Shown here piece after piece: positions 47,254-54,708 of a DNA stretch of 64,000 nucleotides. The translations under genes were made by a program, and so were the position numbers. Each line of letters begins with the position of its first letter. Positions within the stretch are counted from its first letter, which is position 1. Source of the stretch: Sipunculus nudus (Eukaryota; Annelida; Sipuncula; Golfingiida; Sipunculidae); assembly GCA_026874595.1 (NCBI GenBank), contig CM049308.1, positions 70,344,624 to 70,408,623 of the forward strand, in the 5' to 3' direction. Below the pieces are notes generated by a model that had not been told where the DNA came from, did not search any database, and saw only the letters and a program-made list of their open reading frames with translations.

Positions 47254-48192
47254 CATATTGATATATATTTAAACATAAATTATTAATAATTGAGCAACAA
47301 CAATAAAATGAACTGAATATTCATGCATGAAAGGAAGAATTACAGAATGACTTTGACATCTTTGATGTTAAGAAAATAATACAGGAAGTTATGTCCGTAT
47401 AACAGGAATCATTATCATTGTCATATATCAAGCCAATTACATAGTTTAATTCACTTCGACGTTCATACGAACTCCAATTATGTTCCGATTTACCACTATA
47501 TCACATGCATGGAAGCGTTAATGGATACTATTGCAAACTGAGACTTCAAGTTATATCTAGACGTAATTACAAGGGCAAAGTAGAACTCCCTCCCCTAAAA
47601 AAATTAAATAAGGTTGGTTATTCAGCGACCGTGAGCGTCAAATCAAAAGAGGGACATCGAACGTGTTCAGTATTTGGTTGGTTATATAGAACATTTGATA
47701 ATCTTTACAATATTCATCTTTGATCTACGAGTAACATGAATAATATATAATTAATTCTAGTATCGTATCAATATTCAGACCAGATGCTACACGGGTTACG
47801 TACGTGAGATATCGCAGGCGCAAATCCAGGATTTTTTTTCAGAGCGGCCCCCCCCCCCCCCCCCGGATCCGCGCCTGTATCAATTGATGAAGTTTCACAA
47901 TATGCATGAACATACATCGTGTAATGTACCATAATCTCCACTGCATGGACACGGCTACCTTTACCAGTCTATTAAATGCGTCGAACAAGCTACGTGAATG
48001 AAGGGAAAATATAACATGTCTCTGTCGTGACGTAGTCTGGATATATACCCTATAACTGTATCGTACTAAAACTGCAACGAATGCATAGGTTCCTTGTATA
48101 GCTTATACATGTTTCAACTATTTGCAGATAGCCCTACCTGATGTTGAAATTAGTAACAGCAGCGTTAGAGAAGAAGTAATTGTTGTCCTCAT
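21877..48192 (-). CDS. Multi-domain secreted Kunitz/WAP/antistasin/lustrin-domain protein, whole gene (25 coding exons)
   Basis: I joined 25 exons by eye using GT donors, AG acceptors and phase. Their lengths sum to 3258 bases, which is divisible by three, and no junction makes a stop, so the model encodes 1085 aa. The domains in order are: signal peptide (1-18), antistasin/Cys/Kunitz (19-149), the same triplet again (149-279), three antistasin/Cys/lustrin units (279-405, 405-528, 528-649), an extra lustrin-type domain (649-706), two WAP (706-796), two Kunitz (796-914), linker plus Cys module (914-967) and two Kunitz (967-1085). Kunitz, WAP and antistasin domains are known canonical serine-protease inhibitor folds, and lustrin-type repeats occur in molluscan shell and other matrix proteins. 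A secreted inhibitor or matrix protein is therefore inferred; no specific target is shown. There is no membrane segment. Individual exons are listed separately. Alternative splicing of symmetric exons is possible and unseen here. Confidence 0.85.
22362..22553 (-). CDS. Exon 24: Kunitz domain with non-basic P1
   Basis: The exon is 192 bases, phase 1-1, residues 967-1031. It contains [34 protein letters not shown] and DCQKTC. P1 is asparagine. The donor is TCAG|GTAAAT. Confidence 0.92.
23409..23505 (-). CDS. Exon 23: short five-Cys module
   Basis: The exon is 97 bases, phase 0-1, residues 935-967. It contains [18 protein letters not shown] and AEC, with the sixth Cys supplied by exon 22. The acceptor is CTTATACAG and the donor ATAG|GTAAGT. 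Confidence 0.72.
24182..24243 (-). CDS. Exon 22: Cys-poor linker replacing the antistasin half
   Basis: The exon is 62 bases, phase 1-0, residues 914-934. It encodes a Q/P-rich linker ([13 protein letters not shown]) ending HTCW. It occupies the place and phase of an antistasin exon, but only the final cysteine, which completes the next exon's module, is kept. The splice sites are TTTTACAG and TGG|GTAAGT. It is supported by frame through exons 21-23. Confidence 0.65.
24823..24984 (-). CDS. Exon 21: Kunitz domain with acidic P1
   Basis: The exon is 162 bases, phase 1-1, residues 860-914. [29 protein letters not shown] and ICRRIC complete a Kunitz fold. P1 is aspartate. The donor is CCCG|GTGAGT. 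Confidence 0.9.
25873..26064 (-). CDS. Exon 20: Kunitz domain with non-basic P1
   Basis: The exon is 192 bases, phase 1-1, residues 796-860. Six Kunitz cysteines are present with [23 protein letters not shown] and DCKRAC. P1 is asparagine and the usual glycine before the second Cys is serine, so classical trypsin inhibition looks unlikely. Confidence 0.9.
26195..26329 (-). CDS. Exon 19: second WAP domain
   Basis: The exon is 135 bases, phase 1-1, residues 751-796. Eight cysteines are in WAP order: [37 protein letters not shown] is a possible glycosylation site. I place the donor at GACC|GTACGT rather than the overlapping CGTAC|GTAAGA because only the first keeps phase 1. Confidence 0.85.
26843..26977 (-). 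CDS. Exon 18: WAP domain
   Basis: The exon is 135 bases, phase 1-1, residues 706-751. It has the eight-cysteine WAP four-disulfide core: [36 protein letters not shown] domains in this family inhibit serine proteases or act as antimicrobials. It closely matches the plus-strand exon at 3151-3285, with the same length and phase. Confidence 0.92.
27803..27973 (-). CDS. Exon 17: second consecutive lustrin-type domain
   Basis: The exon is 171 bases, phase 1-1, residues 649-706. It contains [28 protein letters not shown] and GICCP. It follows exon 16 directly without an antistasin pair. It is the longest lustrin-type copy, with a polar insert SSNTGQTK. Confidence 0.8.
29059..29214 (-). CDS. Exon 16: lustrin-type cysteine-rich domain
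   Basis: The exon is 156 bases, phase 1-1, residues 597-649. [22 protein letters not shown] and NICCPINN match exon 13 in layout. The acceptor is CCCTTTTAG. Confidence 0.84.
29622..29721 (-). CDS. Exon 15: short five-Cys module
   Basis: The exon is 100 bases, phase 0-1, residues 564-597. It contains [16 protein letters not shown] and HC. It ends in TTGT|GTAAGT. Confidence 0.77.
30616..30722 (-). CDS. Exon 14: antistasin-like module
   Basis: The exon is 107 bases, phase 1-0, residues 528-563. It reads [26 protein letters not shown], ending SPCD. It has the canonical antistasin cysteine order and a GAC|GTAAGT donor. Confidence 0.86.
31768..31917 (-). CDS. Exon 13: lustrin-type cysteine-rich domain
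   Basis: The exon is 150 bases, phase 1-1, residues 478-528. [22 protein letters not shown] and SICC give the clearest lustrin-type repeat of the gene. The acceptor is TCTCGCTGGCAG and the donor GAAG|GTAGGA. Confidence 0.85.
32189..32340 (+). mobile_element. Truncated 3' end of the LTR-like repeat
   Basis: It carries the shared TTTCACGCTGCCTAGTG and GTGATCTGTTTATATTAGG motifs and ends GGTTCCGTAACA, directly followed by an (AT)n run. A short segment with TTTATTCA and GACATTTC is duplicated at its start. It lies in intron 12 of the minus-strand gene. Confidence 0.55.
32341..32400. repeat. (AT)n microsatellite
   Basis: An AT run directly abutting the 3' end of the truncated LTR-like copy. Confidence 0.95.
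32524..32626 (-). CDS. Exon 12: short five-Cys module
   Basis: The exon is 103 bases, phase 0-1, residues 444-478. It contains [17 protein letters not shown] and RC. The [11 protein letters not shown] core resembles the plus-strand exon at 1846-1936 (EVQCFTTPC), so this is the same module type in both genes. Confidence 0.78.
32774..33068. mobile_element. MITE family 1, copy 1
   Basis: About 295 bases with terminal inverted repeats. The left end is AGGCCAAAAA then GGTATGGTTCTCAG. The right end is the complement, GTGCCTGAGAACCATAC then TTTTTGCCT. It has no coding capacity and lies in the intron between exons 11 and 12. Two more copies are at 45973-46254 and 51421-51760. Confidence 0.7.
33413..33528 (-). 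CDS. Exon 11: antistasin-like module
   Basis: The exon is 116 bases, phase 1-0, residues 405-443. It shows [23 protein letters not shown], split as in antistasin, then TCRC and a terminal TACN. The acceptor is ATTGAAG. A hAT-like element (33567-34338) has inserted only about 40 bases upstream of this acceptor in the intron, apparently without damaging it. Confidence 0.83.
33567..34338. mobile_element. hAT-like non-autonomous element with 8-bp target duplication
   Basis: A 772-base element starts CAGTGATGCAGTGGAGTCC and ends with the complement of CAGTAGTGTAGGATTC. GGTTAAAT flanks both sides exactly (33559-33566 and 34339-34346). Eight-base duplications and CAGTG-type ends are typical of hAT transposons. 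Both arms are rich in GAGTCC/GGACTC motifs. There is no transposase frame. A related, less complete copy lies at about 37150-37590. Confidence 0.75.
33770..34050. mobile_element. MITE nested inside the hAT-like element
   Basis: The left end GGTGTTTCCTTGTGTGCGTAT and right end ATACGCACATATGGAAACACACC are inverted repeats enclosing about 280 bases of TGCGTAAATGCG-like sequence. Its position wholly inside the hAT-like element shows that it inserted later. Confidence 0.55.
35241..35393 (-). CDS. Exon 10: lustrin-type cysteine-rich domain
   Basis: The exon is 153 bases, phase 1-1, residues 354-405. The layout CPGGGRPEV...LKTC...ECSDGYQC...QVCCPK fits the lustrin cysteine-rich repeat: CP-G-P, a central C, a C-x-x-G-[YH]-x-C pair and a terminal CC. 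Such repeats occur in abalone lustrin and other secreted invertebrate proteins. The basic spacer TTRSLK separates the first two cysteines. Confidence 0.8.
35582..35738 (-). mobile_element. SINE-like repeat, family 1, second copy
   Basis: It shares CATGGCTCGGAT, CCACCGACCTTG, GAACCCGGAT, CCAGCGGAGAGAGCCGAGC and CAGGC order with 6040-6232. Confidence 0.45.
35908..36222 (+). repeat. Dispersed repeat with GTCCGTCC core
   Basis: It begins TTATCCCCTCGCAACGAAG with an inverted CTTCG/CGAAG-type motif, has CCGTCTGTCCGTCCGTCG, and ends GGATGTTCCGCTTTGCGGTG. I recognise this as a repeat type frequent in molluscan DNA; its class is unknown. Confidence 0.5.
36258..36640 (-). mobile_element. Two adjacent copies of SINE-like family 2
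   Basis: 36258-36370 and 36505-36640 share about 110 bases. On the minus strand copy 1 contains GGTTCGAATCCCG (complement of 36274-36286), a perfect tRNA-type B box; copy 2 has one change in it. The shared text includes GGTGGCG and CACTAGCGAGACAGTTCGG. Confidence 0.5.
37150..37590. mobile_element. Second GGACTC-rich hAT-related repeat
   Basis: Two arms rich in GGACTTGG and GGACTCGG (37150-37220 and 37470-37590) enclose AT-rich sequence containing ACCCGAGAAATCAG. The arms resemble those of the element at 33567-34338. Ends and target duplication were not resolved. Confidence 0.4.
37793..37898 (-). CDS. Exon 9: short five-Cys module
   Basis: The exon is 106 bases, phase 0-1, residues 319-354. 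It contains [18 protein letters not shown] and TC. Its acceptor (TTTTTATTCAG) and donor (TTAG|GTAAAC) are good. The spacing matches the other split modules. Confidence 0.78.
38629..38747 (-). CDS. Exon 8: antistasin-like module with proline-rich lead
   Basis: The exon is 119 bases, phase 1-0, residues 279-318. It opens with GSPPPPVP and then carries the antistasin pattern [22 protein letters not shown], ending NPCN. The donor is AAC|GTGAGT. The proline lead is probably a hinge between the Kunitz units and the lustrin units. Confidence 0.85.
38870..39540. repeat. Diverged dispersed repeat with internal duplication
   Basis: TTGTTTCTACxAAxATCTC followed by GTGACCTxGATTTTCA occurs twice (about 38990-39050 and 39430-39490), and GATATTTG or ATAACTTTTG motifs recur. 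It probably represents two adjacent diverged repeat copies in the intron upstream of exon 8. Confidence 0.35.
40372..40486. mobile_element. Short GGATCC-type inverted-repeat element
   Basis: The left end CAGGGGCGGATCC and right end GGATCCGCTTCTG are inverted repeats around poly-G and poly-C tracts. Related pieces lie at 47819-47877 and 48598-48778. Exact target duplications could not be matched. Confidence 0.5.
41247..41432 (-). CDS. Exon 7: Kunitz domain, unit A (lysine P1)
   Basis: The exon is 186 bases, phase 1-1, residues 217-279. Six Kunitz cysteines are present with GTCKAN, so P1 is lysine, plus YYNAT and YSGCGG. The donor is CCAG|GTAAGT. With exon 4 it is the only Kunitz module here with a basic P1. 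Confidence 0.92.
42610..42703 (-). CDS. Exon 6: short five-Cys module, unit A
   Basis: The exon is 94 bases, phase 0 to phase 1, residues 186-217. It is nearly the same as exon 3 ([14 protein letters not shown], then PNC and VVC). The acceptor is TCTGTCGCAG and the donor TCAA|GTACGT, the latter identical to exon 3. Confidence 0.8.
43520..43629 (-). CDS. Exon 5: antistasin-like module, unit A
   Basis: The exon is 110 bases, phase 1 to phase 0, residues 149-185. It has the same cysteine layout as exon 2, with [16 protein letters not shown] and a terminal NPCE. The acceptor is TTGTTACAG and the donor GAG|GTATAA. NCS near the start is a possible glycosylation sequon. Confidence 0.87.
44721..44906 (-). 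CDS. Exon 4: Kunitz domain, unit B (lysine P1)
   Basis: The exon is 186 bases, phase 1 in and out, residues 87-149. All six Kunitz cysteines are present, with GTCKAN at the reactive loop, [14 protein letters not shown] and SECKRVC. The residue after the second Cys (P1) is lysine followed by alanine, the classical trypsin-inhibitor configuration. NAT provides a possible N-glycosylation site. It differs from the exon at 41247-41432 at only about four residues. Confidence 0.92.
45744..45837 (-). CDS. Exon 3: short five-Cys module, unit B
   Basis: The exon is 94 bases, phase 0 in and phase 1 out, residues 56-87. It contains CPPGRMC, then three more cysteines, ending VVCS. With the last Cys of exon 2 it makes a six-Cys module. 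I recognise the recurring pattern in this gene but cannot give it a family name. The acceptor (TTACGAAG) has a weaker pyrimidine tract than its copy at 42703. Confidence 0.75.
45973..46254. mobile_element. MITE family 1, copy 2
   Basis: The same inverted ends (GGTATGGTTCTCAGGCACCG and GTGCTTGAGAACCATAC) lie in the intron between exons 2 and 3 of duplicated unit B. The corresponding intron of unit A lacks it, so it inserted after the duplication or was lost from unit A. Confidence 0.65.
47018..47127 (-). CDS. Exon 2: antistasin-like module, unit B
   Basis: The exon is 110 bases, phase 1 in and phase 0 out, residues 19-55. It shows the antistasin pattern: three spaced cysteines, G-F-K, an acidic residue, then DSNGC, CxxC and C. 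The last cysteine (DPCE) sits at the exon end and belongs with the five cysteines of the next exon. It is a near copy of the exon at 43520-43629. In the family, antistasin modules inhibit serine proteases such as factor Xa; the target here is unknown. Confidence 0.85.
47201..47251. repeat. (AT)n microsatellite
   Basis: An AT run in intron 1, shortly upstream of exon 2. Confidence 0.95.
47819..47877. mobile_element. Very short GGATCC-type element
   Basis: CAGGCGCAAATCCAGGATTTT at the left and CCGGATCCGCGCCTG at the right surround a poly-C run. Confidence 0.45.
48138..48192 (-). CDS. Exon 1: signal peptide
   Basis: The ATG at 48190-48192 has A at -3 and opens an 18-residue stretch, [18 protein letters not shown], with a hydrophobic leucine core. 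It ends in a CAG|GTAGGG donor in phase 1, which matches the phase-1 start of the antistasin exon at 47127. The start is chosen because it gives a signal peptide directly fused to the module chain. A TTGCTTACAG acceptor-like site just upstream (exon edge at 48248) suggests a further, non-coding first exon. Confidence 0.75.
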
Positions 48193-48230
48193 CTTTGGCT
48201 GTCGTGTGTGTACTCTGTGTATGGCTAGCT

Positions 48231-48255
48231 GTCTATATAGTGTATACTCTGTAAG
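48231..48255 (-). promoter_or_regulatory. TATA-like motif or 5' UTR splice acceptor upstream of the signal-peptide exon
   Basis: On the minus strand CTATATAG lies about 40 bases before the ATG, and a pyrimidine-rich TTGCTTACAG lies about 57 bases before it. Either the gene starts here from a TATA-like promoter, or this is the 3' end of a 5' UTR intron and the promoter is further upstream. The sequence does not decide between the two. Confidence 0.3.
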
Positions 48256-48395
48256 CAAATAGAGATGTAGATTATGAACAGAAAAAAAACACAGCAGGAA
48301 TTGACCTGAAGCCTGTAACCTGCATTCCTATCACACCACAGAACTCATAATAAAGCCGGTATTGTTTTTAGCTGGTACAATTACGGTTGCATGAA

Positions 48396-48401
<6 letters not shown>

Positions 48402-48440
<39 letters not shown>
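48402..48440. repeat. (CT)n microsatellite after a C tract
   Basis: CT dinucleotide run about 210 bases upstream of the inhibitor gene's ATG. Confidence 0.95.
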
Positions 48441-48443
<3 letters not shown>

Positions 48444-48597
48444 GTTATTGATATCAGGCATACTGTACAAGGTATATTTCTTCAGTGTTCGTATCTCTCC
48501 TAACTTTTGCTTGCCATAAAAATTGTGATGGGGCTCGTTTCGAATCAGCATGGAATATGTTCCCGTCTCCCAGGACCGGATATAAGAAAGGCCCAGC

Positions 48598-48778
48598 AGG
48601 CGCGGATCCAGGATTTTTAGCAGGAAAGGGTCAACTGGTGTCATGCATAAAAATTATCTAAAGAACGGTCTTTGGTTAAGAGCAGGGGGATCTCGAACCT
48701 CAACCCCCCCCCCCCCTTCCGTCATGCATAAGCTTTGTGTAAAAAAAAGATCCCCCCCCCCCCCTGGATCCGCGCCTG
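48598..48778. mobile_element. GGATCC-type element upstream of the signal-peptide exon
   Basis: CAGGCGCGGATCCAGGATTTT and CTGGATCCGCGCCTG form the ends. Inside, GTCATGCATAA occurs twice, and two poly-C tracts are present. Confidence 0.5.
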
Positions 48779-51420
48779 TGCCACACGCAAGTGCCACACA
48801 CCTAAACCCCCATTTCCGACTTATTTCTGAAACCCTAAAAAATCTGCACAAAAATACCAATATTATCTGAATTGCACCATAACAGAATAAAATTTTAACA
48901 TTTCCACGCCATAGTCGTTGATTACCCCCTCCTCTACATCCCTCGGTGCGTTAGGCCTCTCTATTTAACCCCCTCTTCTCTTAATGCTCTATAGCCGCCA
49001 CGTTGTATTATATATAATATTCATACAGTGGAATAAACTGTTTTCAGACCACGCGTTCCATTTCATGTTGTCTTTACATTACAGCCCATTCACTATAGAT
49101 AATTATTACTCTCATGTGGCCATTGCAGTACGCCTAGTTATTTTCCGCCTACATTTTTACTGACGAAACTGACGGCGAATAAATGTAGTATATATATGGA
49201 CAAAGTATTTATGGCAGTTGACAGTAATCCCAAAATTGAGAGTGAACCCAGAACTTAAATTGAATAAATGATTAAGTATTCATGTGGCCCCGTGTTTTTA
49301 TTGTGAATTGCTAATAATAATAATAATAATATATTTAACTATAGAGGTTTGCAATCGCCGAGCAATCACTATATAGATGCCCCAACCCCCATCTCCACGA
49401 CGCCTGCTATGTGACGATAATATAGGTTCTTTCTACGGAGTAATTATTATTATTATTATTATTATTAATATATTAACATAATTAATATATAAACATTATT
49501 ATTATTACTGAAAAAATAAGTTTAGATAAATTGTCTCTGTTTTAAATTGAAAGGCATGTGGATTGTGATAATACATTTAAAGGGTAAGCGTTCGATCGAT
49601 TAGTTTTAATCTTTTAGGAGGAAATTTCATTCTCCAAATTCATTAGGTGTGAAAAAACACCAATATTGTTCATTATTGTTATGGTGATAAACTGATTTAT
49701 ACTTAGTTCGTGATTTACGTCCTTTTCAAGTTACACTACTTGCTTTATATTATATTCTTTGGATTGCGATGGCTGAGAATTCTAACGTCATTTTGCGGTT
49801 TTCACACGTAATTAAGATATAAGGTAAGTAGGTACATGACCGTAGGTACATGATCAACAGGAGATGTCTTTATTTTGTAATGTTCTCTTGACAAAAGAGA
49901 GTAAGTTCAACATAGCCATAAAAGTTTCCATCTTCCATTATTTATTCAATAATATTGATGTATACACTTCATATAAAGGACCCGAGCTAAAGTACAATGA
50001 CAATTTTACTTGTCACACAAATATGCGTCATCTCCTGTTATATGCTCATTATTTCTGAGTATGAAAAACAAACACATATCTAACTAACAGACAGATTTCA
50101 CGTTGTAAAATTAGTAGTGATTTACGTAAGAAAATAAGGGAAATACACTTAAAATTCACATATACGCTACATTAGGACTGGGTATCGCCTACAGTATTCG
50201 TATTGCAATGTAGTGATAGATGGTTTCTTGCTGCGATATGTATCGAAAAAATTTTCATTTTATCAATGTACTATTTATATTAAGTATAATAAGTATATGT
50301 ATTAAGTGTGTTTTCTAGTATATAAAACATATTTTAAAATATCATTTTATTGTTATCATGTTGAATATAGTCTTATTACGATAGTATATATTGATGCAAT
50401 AAAGTTTATTTCACAAAGGAAATATGGCAAAATTAAGCAGTAAAGTACTTAATTATTGTTGACAGACCTCGAAGAAAAATTGAAAGCAAGTTGATTGGAC
50501 GAATGACCTCTAAACCTCACAAGTTTTTATAACCTAATTGCATTAAGACATTTTTGCACTGTGGTTTCGCACAGGAAGGGATAGGTGATGCACACATTCG
50601 TGTACCACATCACAAGGCTGCTGTTCTTGTTCCATAATACTGGACAATGGAAAGCAGTAATATTAGAATAATTAATTAATATATTGACTGTTTGGGCCCT
50701 GGTTTCTTTTTCTGTGGCAATCATTTTGTTTTTGTTTGTAACAATAACTCATCATGATGAATATTCAAATTCCCTGGGACGGAAATTCGATCATATGCTC
50801 TATCAATCCTACTTGAAAATCTCCTGATAATCGGCCAGAGGAGTGTTTGTAGACACTTTCACTTTCATCCTTTCAATAAACATAATCCTTTCACTAAACT
50901 TAGCCCCTTTAGATTTAGGTTATTTTTACAAGGGGCGTAGCCAAGGGGGTCTCAGGGGGTACCCCCCCCCCTCCGGAATTAATCCAGAATTTCACTTTGT
51001 CTAATAATGATTAAATTTTCTAAAACACAATCATAAAATTCCTGTCACTGGTCTCCGCAAATTTGGGACTCATTTCATTATAAAGCATTTGCACATGCAG
51101 TTATTAATGTATTGTTCTTTTGATAATTCTACATATCTTTAGGTTTGATCCGGAAAATATATTATTTCATTTATCATCTTGTAAAACTAATATTTCATAT
51201 TGGAAATAAAACATGTGCGTTCTACACACAATTGCGTAAGACTGAACGTATTAGACACTACCTGAATAACATAGCCACAGAATCGCTTGTACAGGGAATA
51301 ATTACAACCTCGACTGCATGTACCTTTGCAGTGCTCTTATGTTTGGGTTGCCTGGTTTTCAGATAGAATTATTAAGTGATCAGAACACAGTAGAACGTAT
51401 AGTCACAAGAACAGCCCGTT

Positions 51421-51760
51421 AGGCCAAAATAAAAAAAAGGTATGGTTCTCAGGCACTTTTTTCCAGAAATCAATGCGGGCGGGCGGTTTTTAAATTTTTA
51501 ATTTTTTGGTATGTTTCGATAAAAATATCGAATGATAAGTGAAAAGCACGATAATAAAATATTTATTTTGCTAAACAAGTAAAAGCACTACATAACAAAG
51601 GAAACTGTATGATTTATATCTTCTTGAAAGAGATGTCCAAGCGGCTGCAGCTCAAAATGGTAAAATTTCTATTGAAAGTCAAAATAAAACTTTTTGATGC
51701 GGGGGTTTAAAATTGATGCGGGCGGTGCCTGAGAACCATACTTTTATATTTTTTTGGCCT
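51421..51760. mobile_element. MITE family 1, copy 3 (reverse orientation)
   Basis: The ends are GGTATGGTTCTCAGGCAC and GTGCCTGAGAACCATAC, with flanking AGGCC and GGCCT. The internal sequence is reversed relative to copy 1 (the GATGCGGG motif is at the right end). Confidence 0.65.
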
Positions 51761-51766
51761 TACTGT

Positions 51767-51803
<37 letters not shown>

Positions 51804-52196
51804 GATACAGAATACAATACAAACTATTGGTTCATACTTATAATGCCATGAACGACCAGTCACCAAAATATATCAAGATGTCAGATATATATATAGGCCA
51901 GCTAGATCACTCCGGTCAAAAAAAATGTTGAACTTTGGCCAAACCCAAATTATGGACCATAATCTATGGAGAAAGGTGTTTTAGTTATGCTGCACCAGAG
52001 CTGTGGAACAAACTTCCAAGCAGCATTACATAAATAAAAACACTTTCTTGCTTCAAGATGTCACTTAAAACCTATTTTGTGAGCTCCACTTTGAACCTAC
52101 AATTTATCTGCAATGCTTCATAGTTGTACTGAAATGACTTTATATAATCTATAAACGATTTTACCTGTTTACCTCTATCATACTTCTTAATTCTTA

Positions 52197-52200
<4 letters not shown>

Positions 52201-52258
<58 letters not shown>
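52201..52258. repeat. (AT)n microsatellite
   Basis: A near-perfect AT run. Confidence 0.95.
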
Positions 52259-52259
<1 letters not shown>

Positions 52260-54525
52260 TTCAGTTGCCTGTGCCAAACATTTCGGTCCCCTCCCCTCCC
52301 TAAATCCTGGCTTCGCCCCTATTTTTACTACATGCAGTAGATAAGTTTCAGTCATGTGTGGCAAAAAGTCGAAAAATATCGATACATATGAAAACGATAT
52401 ATCAATACGCACACCCCTAAAATATTGATTCACACAAGAAAATAAAAGTTACACTTTAAAACACACATAAACACACACTTTAAAGTTAATTATATAATCA
52501 AATATAGACCACTGACACGGAATAATGAAACATGGTAGCAAGATTTATAGTATCCTGAGCAGACTGTTCGATTCCATATTGAGTAAATGGGAATATTACC
52601 TTAATCAGTCCGTCTGTAACTGGTACATGGGCCACGGCCGCTGTTTACACGTTTTCTTAGAGTTCATTAAGTTGTGCTTACTGTCATATTAATGTATTAT
52701 CAACACACAAGCCCGTGTGAACACATGCTATGGTGATGTAATTCAGGCATTCGATGGAGTTAAACAGTTGTGTGACATAAAGTGTGTATAACGGCTCAAA
52801 TGTGAAGACATATATGACAGTCCATACATATAAACCACTGACCTGTATGCTACCGATTGAAAGCTCACATGTACAAAATAGAAGATCAGGGCGATAATAC
52901 CCAAAAGTAATCATAAACTGTTTACCTTGAGGAAGAGATGCTGTACTGCTTCGGAACAGTTTGGTGGATGGTACAACGTTGTACACAGCTCTTATTGGCT
53001 TTTGCTTTGTTTTCAGGTCTATGAATGTAGCTGTTATTCACGTCAGGTGATAACACGTAACCATGCGTGACGTAGTGCGCTAGAAAAGTCGGGACAGCCT
53101 GCCAGTGACTCTATACGTCAAACTCTCCTCCCGTACCTAATGACATATATAACTCCCCGGTTATGTCAGTCTTTCAGTGTTGTTATTAACTGAATTGATT
53201 GATATTTATATTATTGTGACAGCCGAGCAGGTTACACCTCTTGCTTTTCAACCTCAGTTTACTGTTATTTTGTGATACAGAGTACCTCCCTAAGCTACCA
53301 TTTCTTTGATTAGTCGATGTTGTCCGTTTCATTACCTCATGTCCACCTATTTTTATGCTATGATAATTTTTTAGAGTTACGTTTGTTTCAAGGGGAAAAA
53401 TGATAGTCCTGGAAAGAGGATTACAGGGCCTTATTATCAACAAGGTGAATAAATATACCTACCTTACACCTTATTAAAGAAACAAAATTATTTAAATCTA
53501 GATAAAGTTGTATTTGCATGCAAATACATGAAGCACCCCAAGGCCACATAATTTCAGGGAATCATGCCAACATGCCATACTGCAATACTAATATATAAGA
53601 ACTATAGATCTGGATGGTGAAGTGAGAACAAAAGCTGTATATATATGTGTGTGTGTGTATGTGTGTGACTGACCCGTATTCTTTTTAAATGTTAACAAAG
53701 GGACCACATTCCTGGCATCACCCCAAGTCATGTTCTTGTTGCTATCTGAATCATACAAACCAGAAAAAAGACTTTATATCAAGAAACATGTTTTTATCAA
53801 CGTAAAACATAGCACAATATACCAGGTTTAGATCTAGATTTCTGTCTGGATGCAATAGGTAAACTTTAATTACAGTAATAATATTCTACATAAAAAGTAT
53901 GCACCATCGATTCCAGCAAAACGTGATATCATAAATGCGAGAAATATATAGGAACAAAGTTCAATTCTGTTATAACCTTTGTCCTGAGAACATATAATGC
54001 AATGTTAACGTGGCTTAAACCACAAGTGCCTTATCACCTCGATCATCCAATCAATATATATGTTCATATATGTTCTTTTACGCTTTACCTGTTCATTAAT
54101 GTTACGCTTTTCAGGTTGTAATGCGCTAACGCTACTTGGCTTATGCAATTTTAAACACATGTATTGTACATGTGTACCCATTATTCGGCCAATAATATTT
54201 ACATCAGATATTCTGCATATATGAGTATTAGCGTAATTACTTGATAAAAATATACTCATATATATATATAGCCATATTGGAAAATAAAACAGCTTTTTTT
54301 TTCTTTATTGTTTTTTCACCATTTGTCTTTTCGGTAAATTTAACCGCAGGCTGAGATTATAATGCAGCAAAATAGGAACTTTGTAGTCAAACCCTGTCAA
54401 ATAGGACTTTTGAAAGTTCTATTTCAGTCAATAGAATTGTATTTTTCAAACCAAACTTGACCTCCCGGAAGCAAGTTCAGGTAAGTAATGTTTATCTTGT
54501 TTCGCTCCTTGATACGGCGCTTTAA

Positions 54526-54708
54526 TCATAATACAAATGGTGTTACTTTGTTGTATGTGTAGACAATACTTCTGACAATGTTGCCAGCATCCAGAATGAC
54601 AACAAAGACAACAGAGATGCAGATCATTGTAGTAAAAGCAGATCCAATGCTGACTGCATATTCAGCTTCTGTCGTCTCTTCTTCCGATGGCAATGACAGA
54701 TTTTGTTT
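54526..54708 (-). pseudogene. Shortened copy of the lectin membrane exon
   Basis: After TTCTAG the frame gives LPSEEETTEAEYAVSIGSAF, a hydrophobic span and DAGNIVRSIVYTYNKV, very close to the lectin gene's last exon. It ends in TGA where the intact gene has AGA, removing the basic tail, although matching tail sequence continues beyond the stop. No lectin-domain exon lies upstream up to 57.4 kb. It may be a pseudogene or a last exon of a gene lost around it. Confidence 0.6.

Larger units (their letters stand above)
48779..54525. other. Intergenic region with no gene recognised
   Basis: It lies between the inhibitor gene and the lectin-related copies. It contains MITE family 1 copy 3, (AT)n runs, and partial repeats resembling the GGATCC-type ends at 50935-50985 and 52258-52322. 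No exon was recognised. Confidence 0.5.

Noticed and set aside
48381-48644. Frame with a RERERE run
   Set aside because: Translation of the (CT)n microsatellite on the minus strand.
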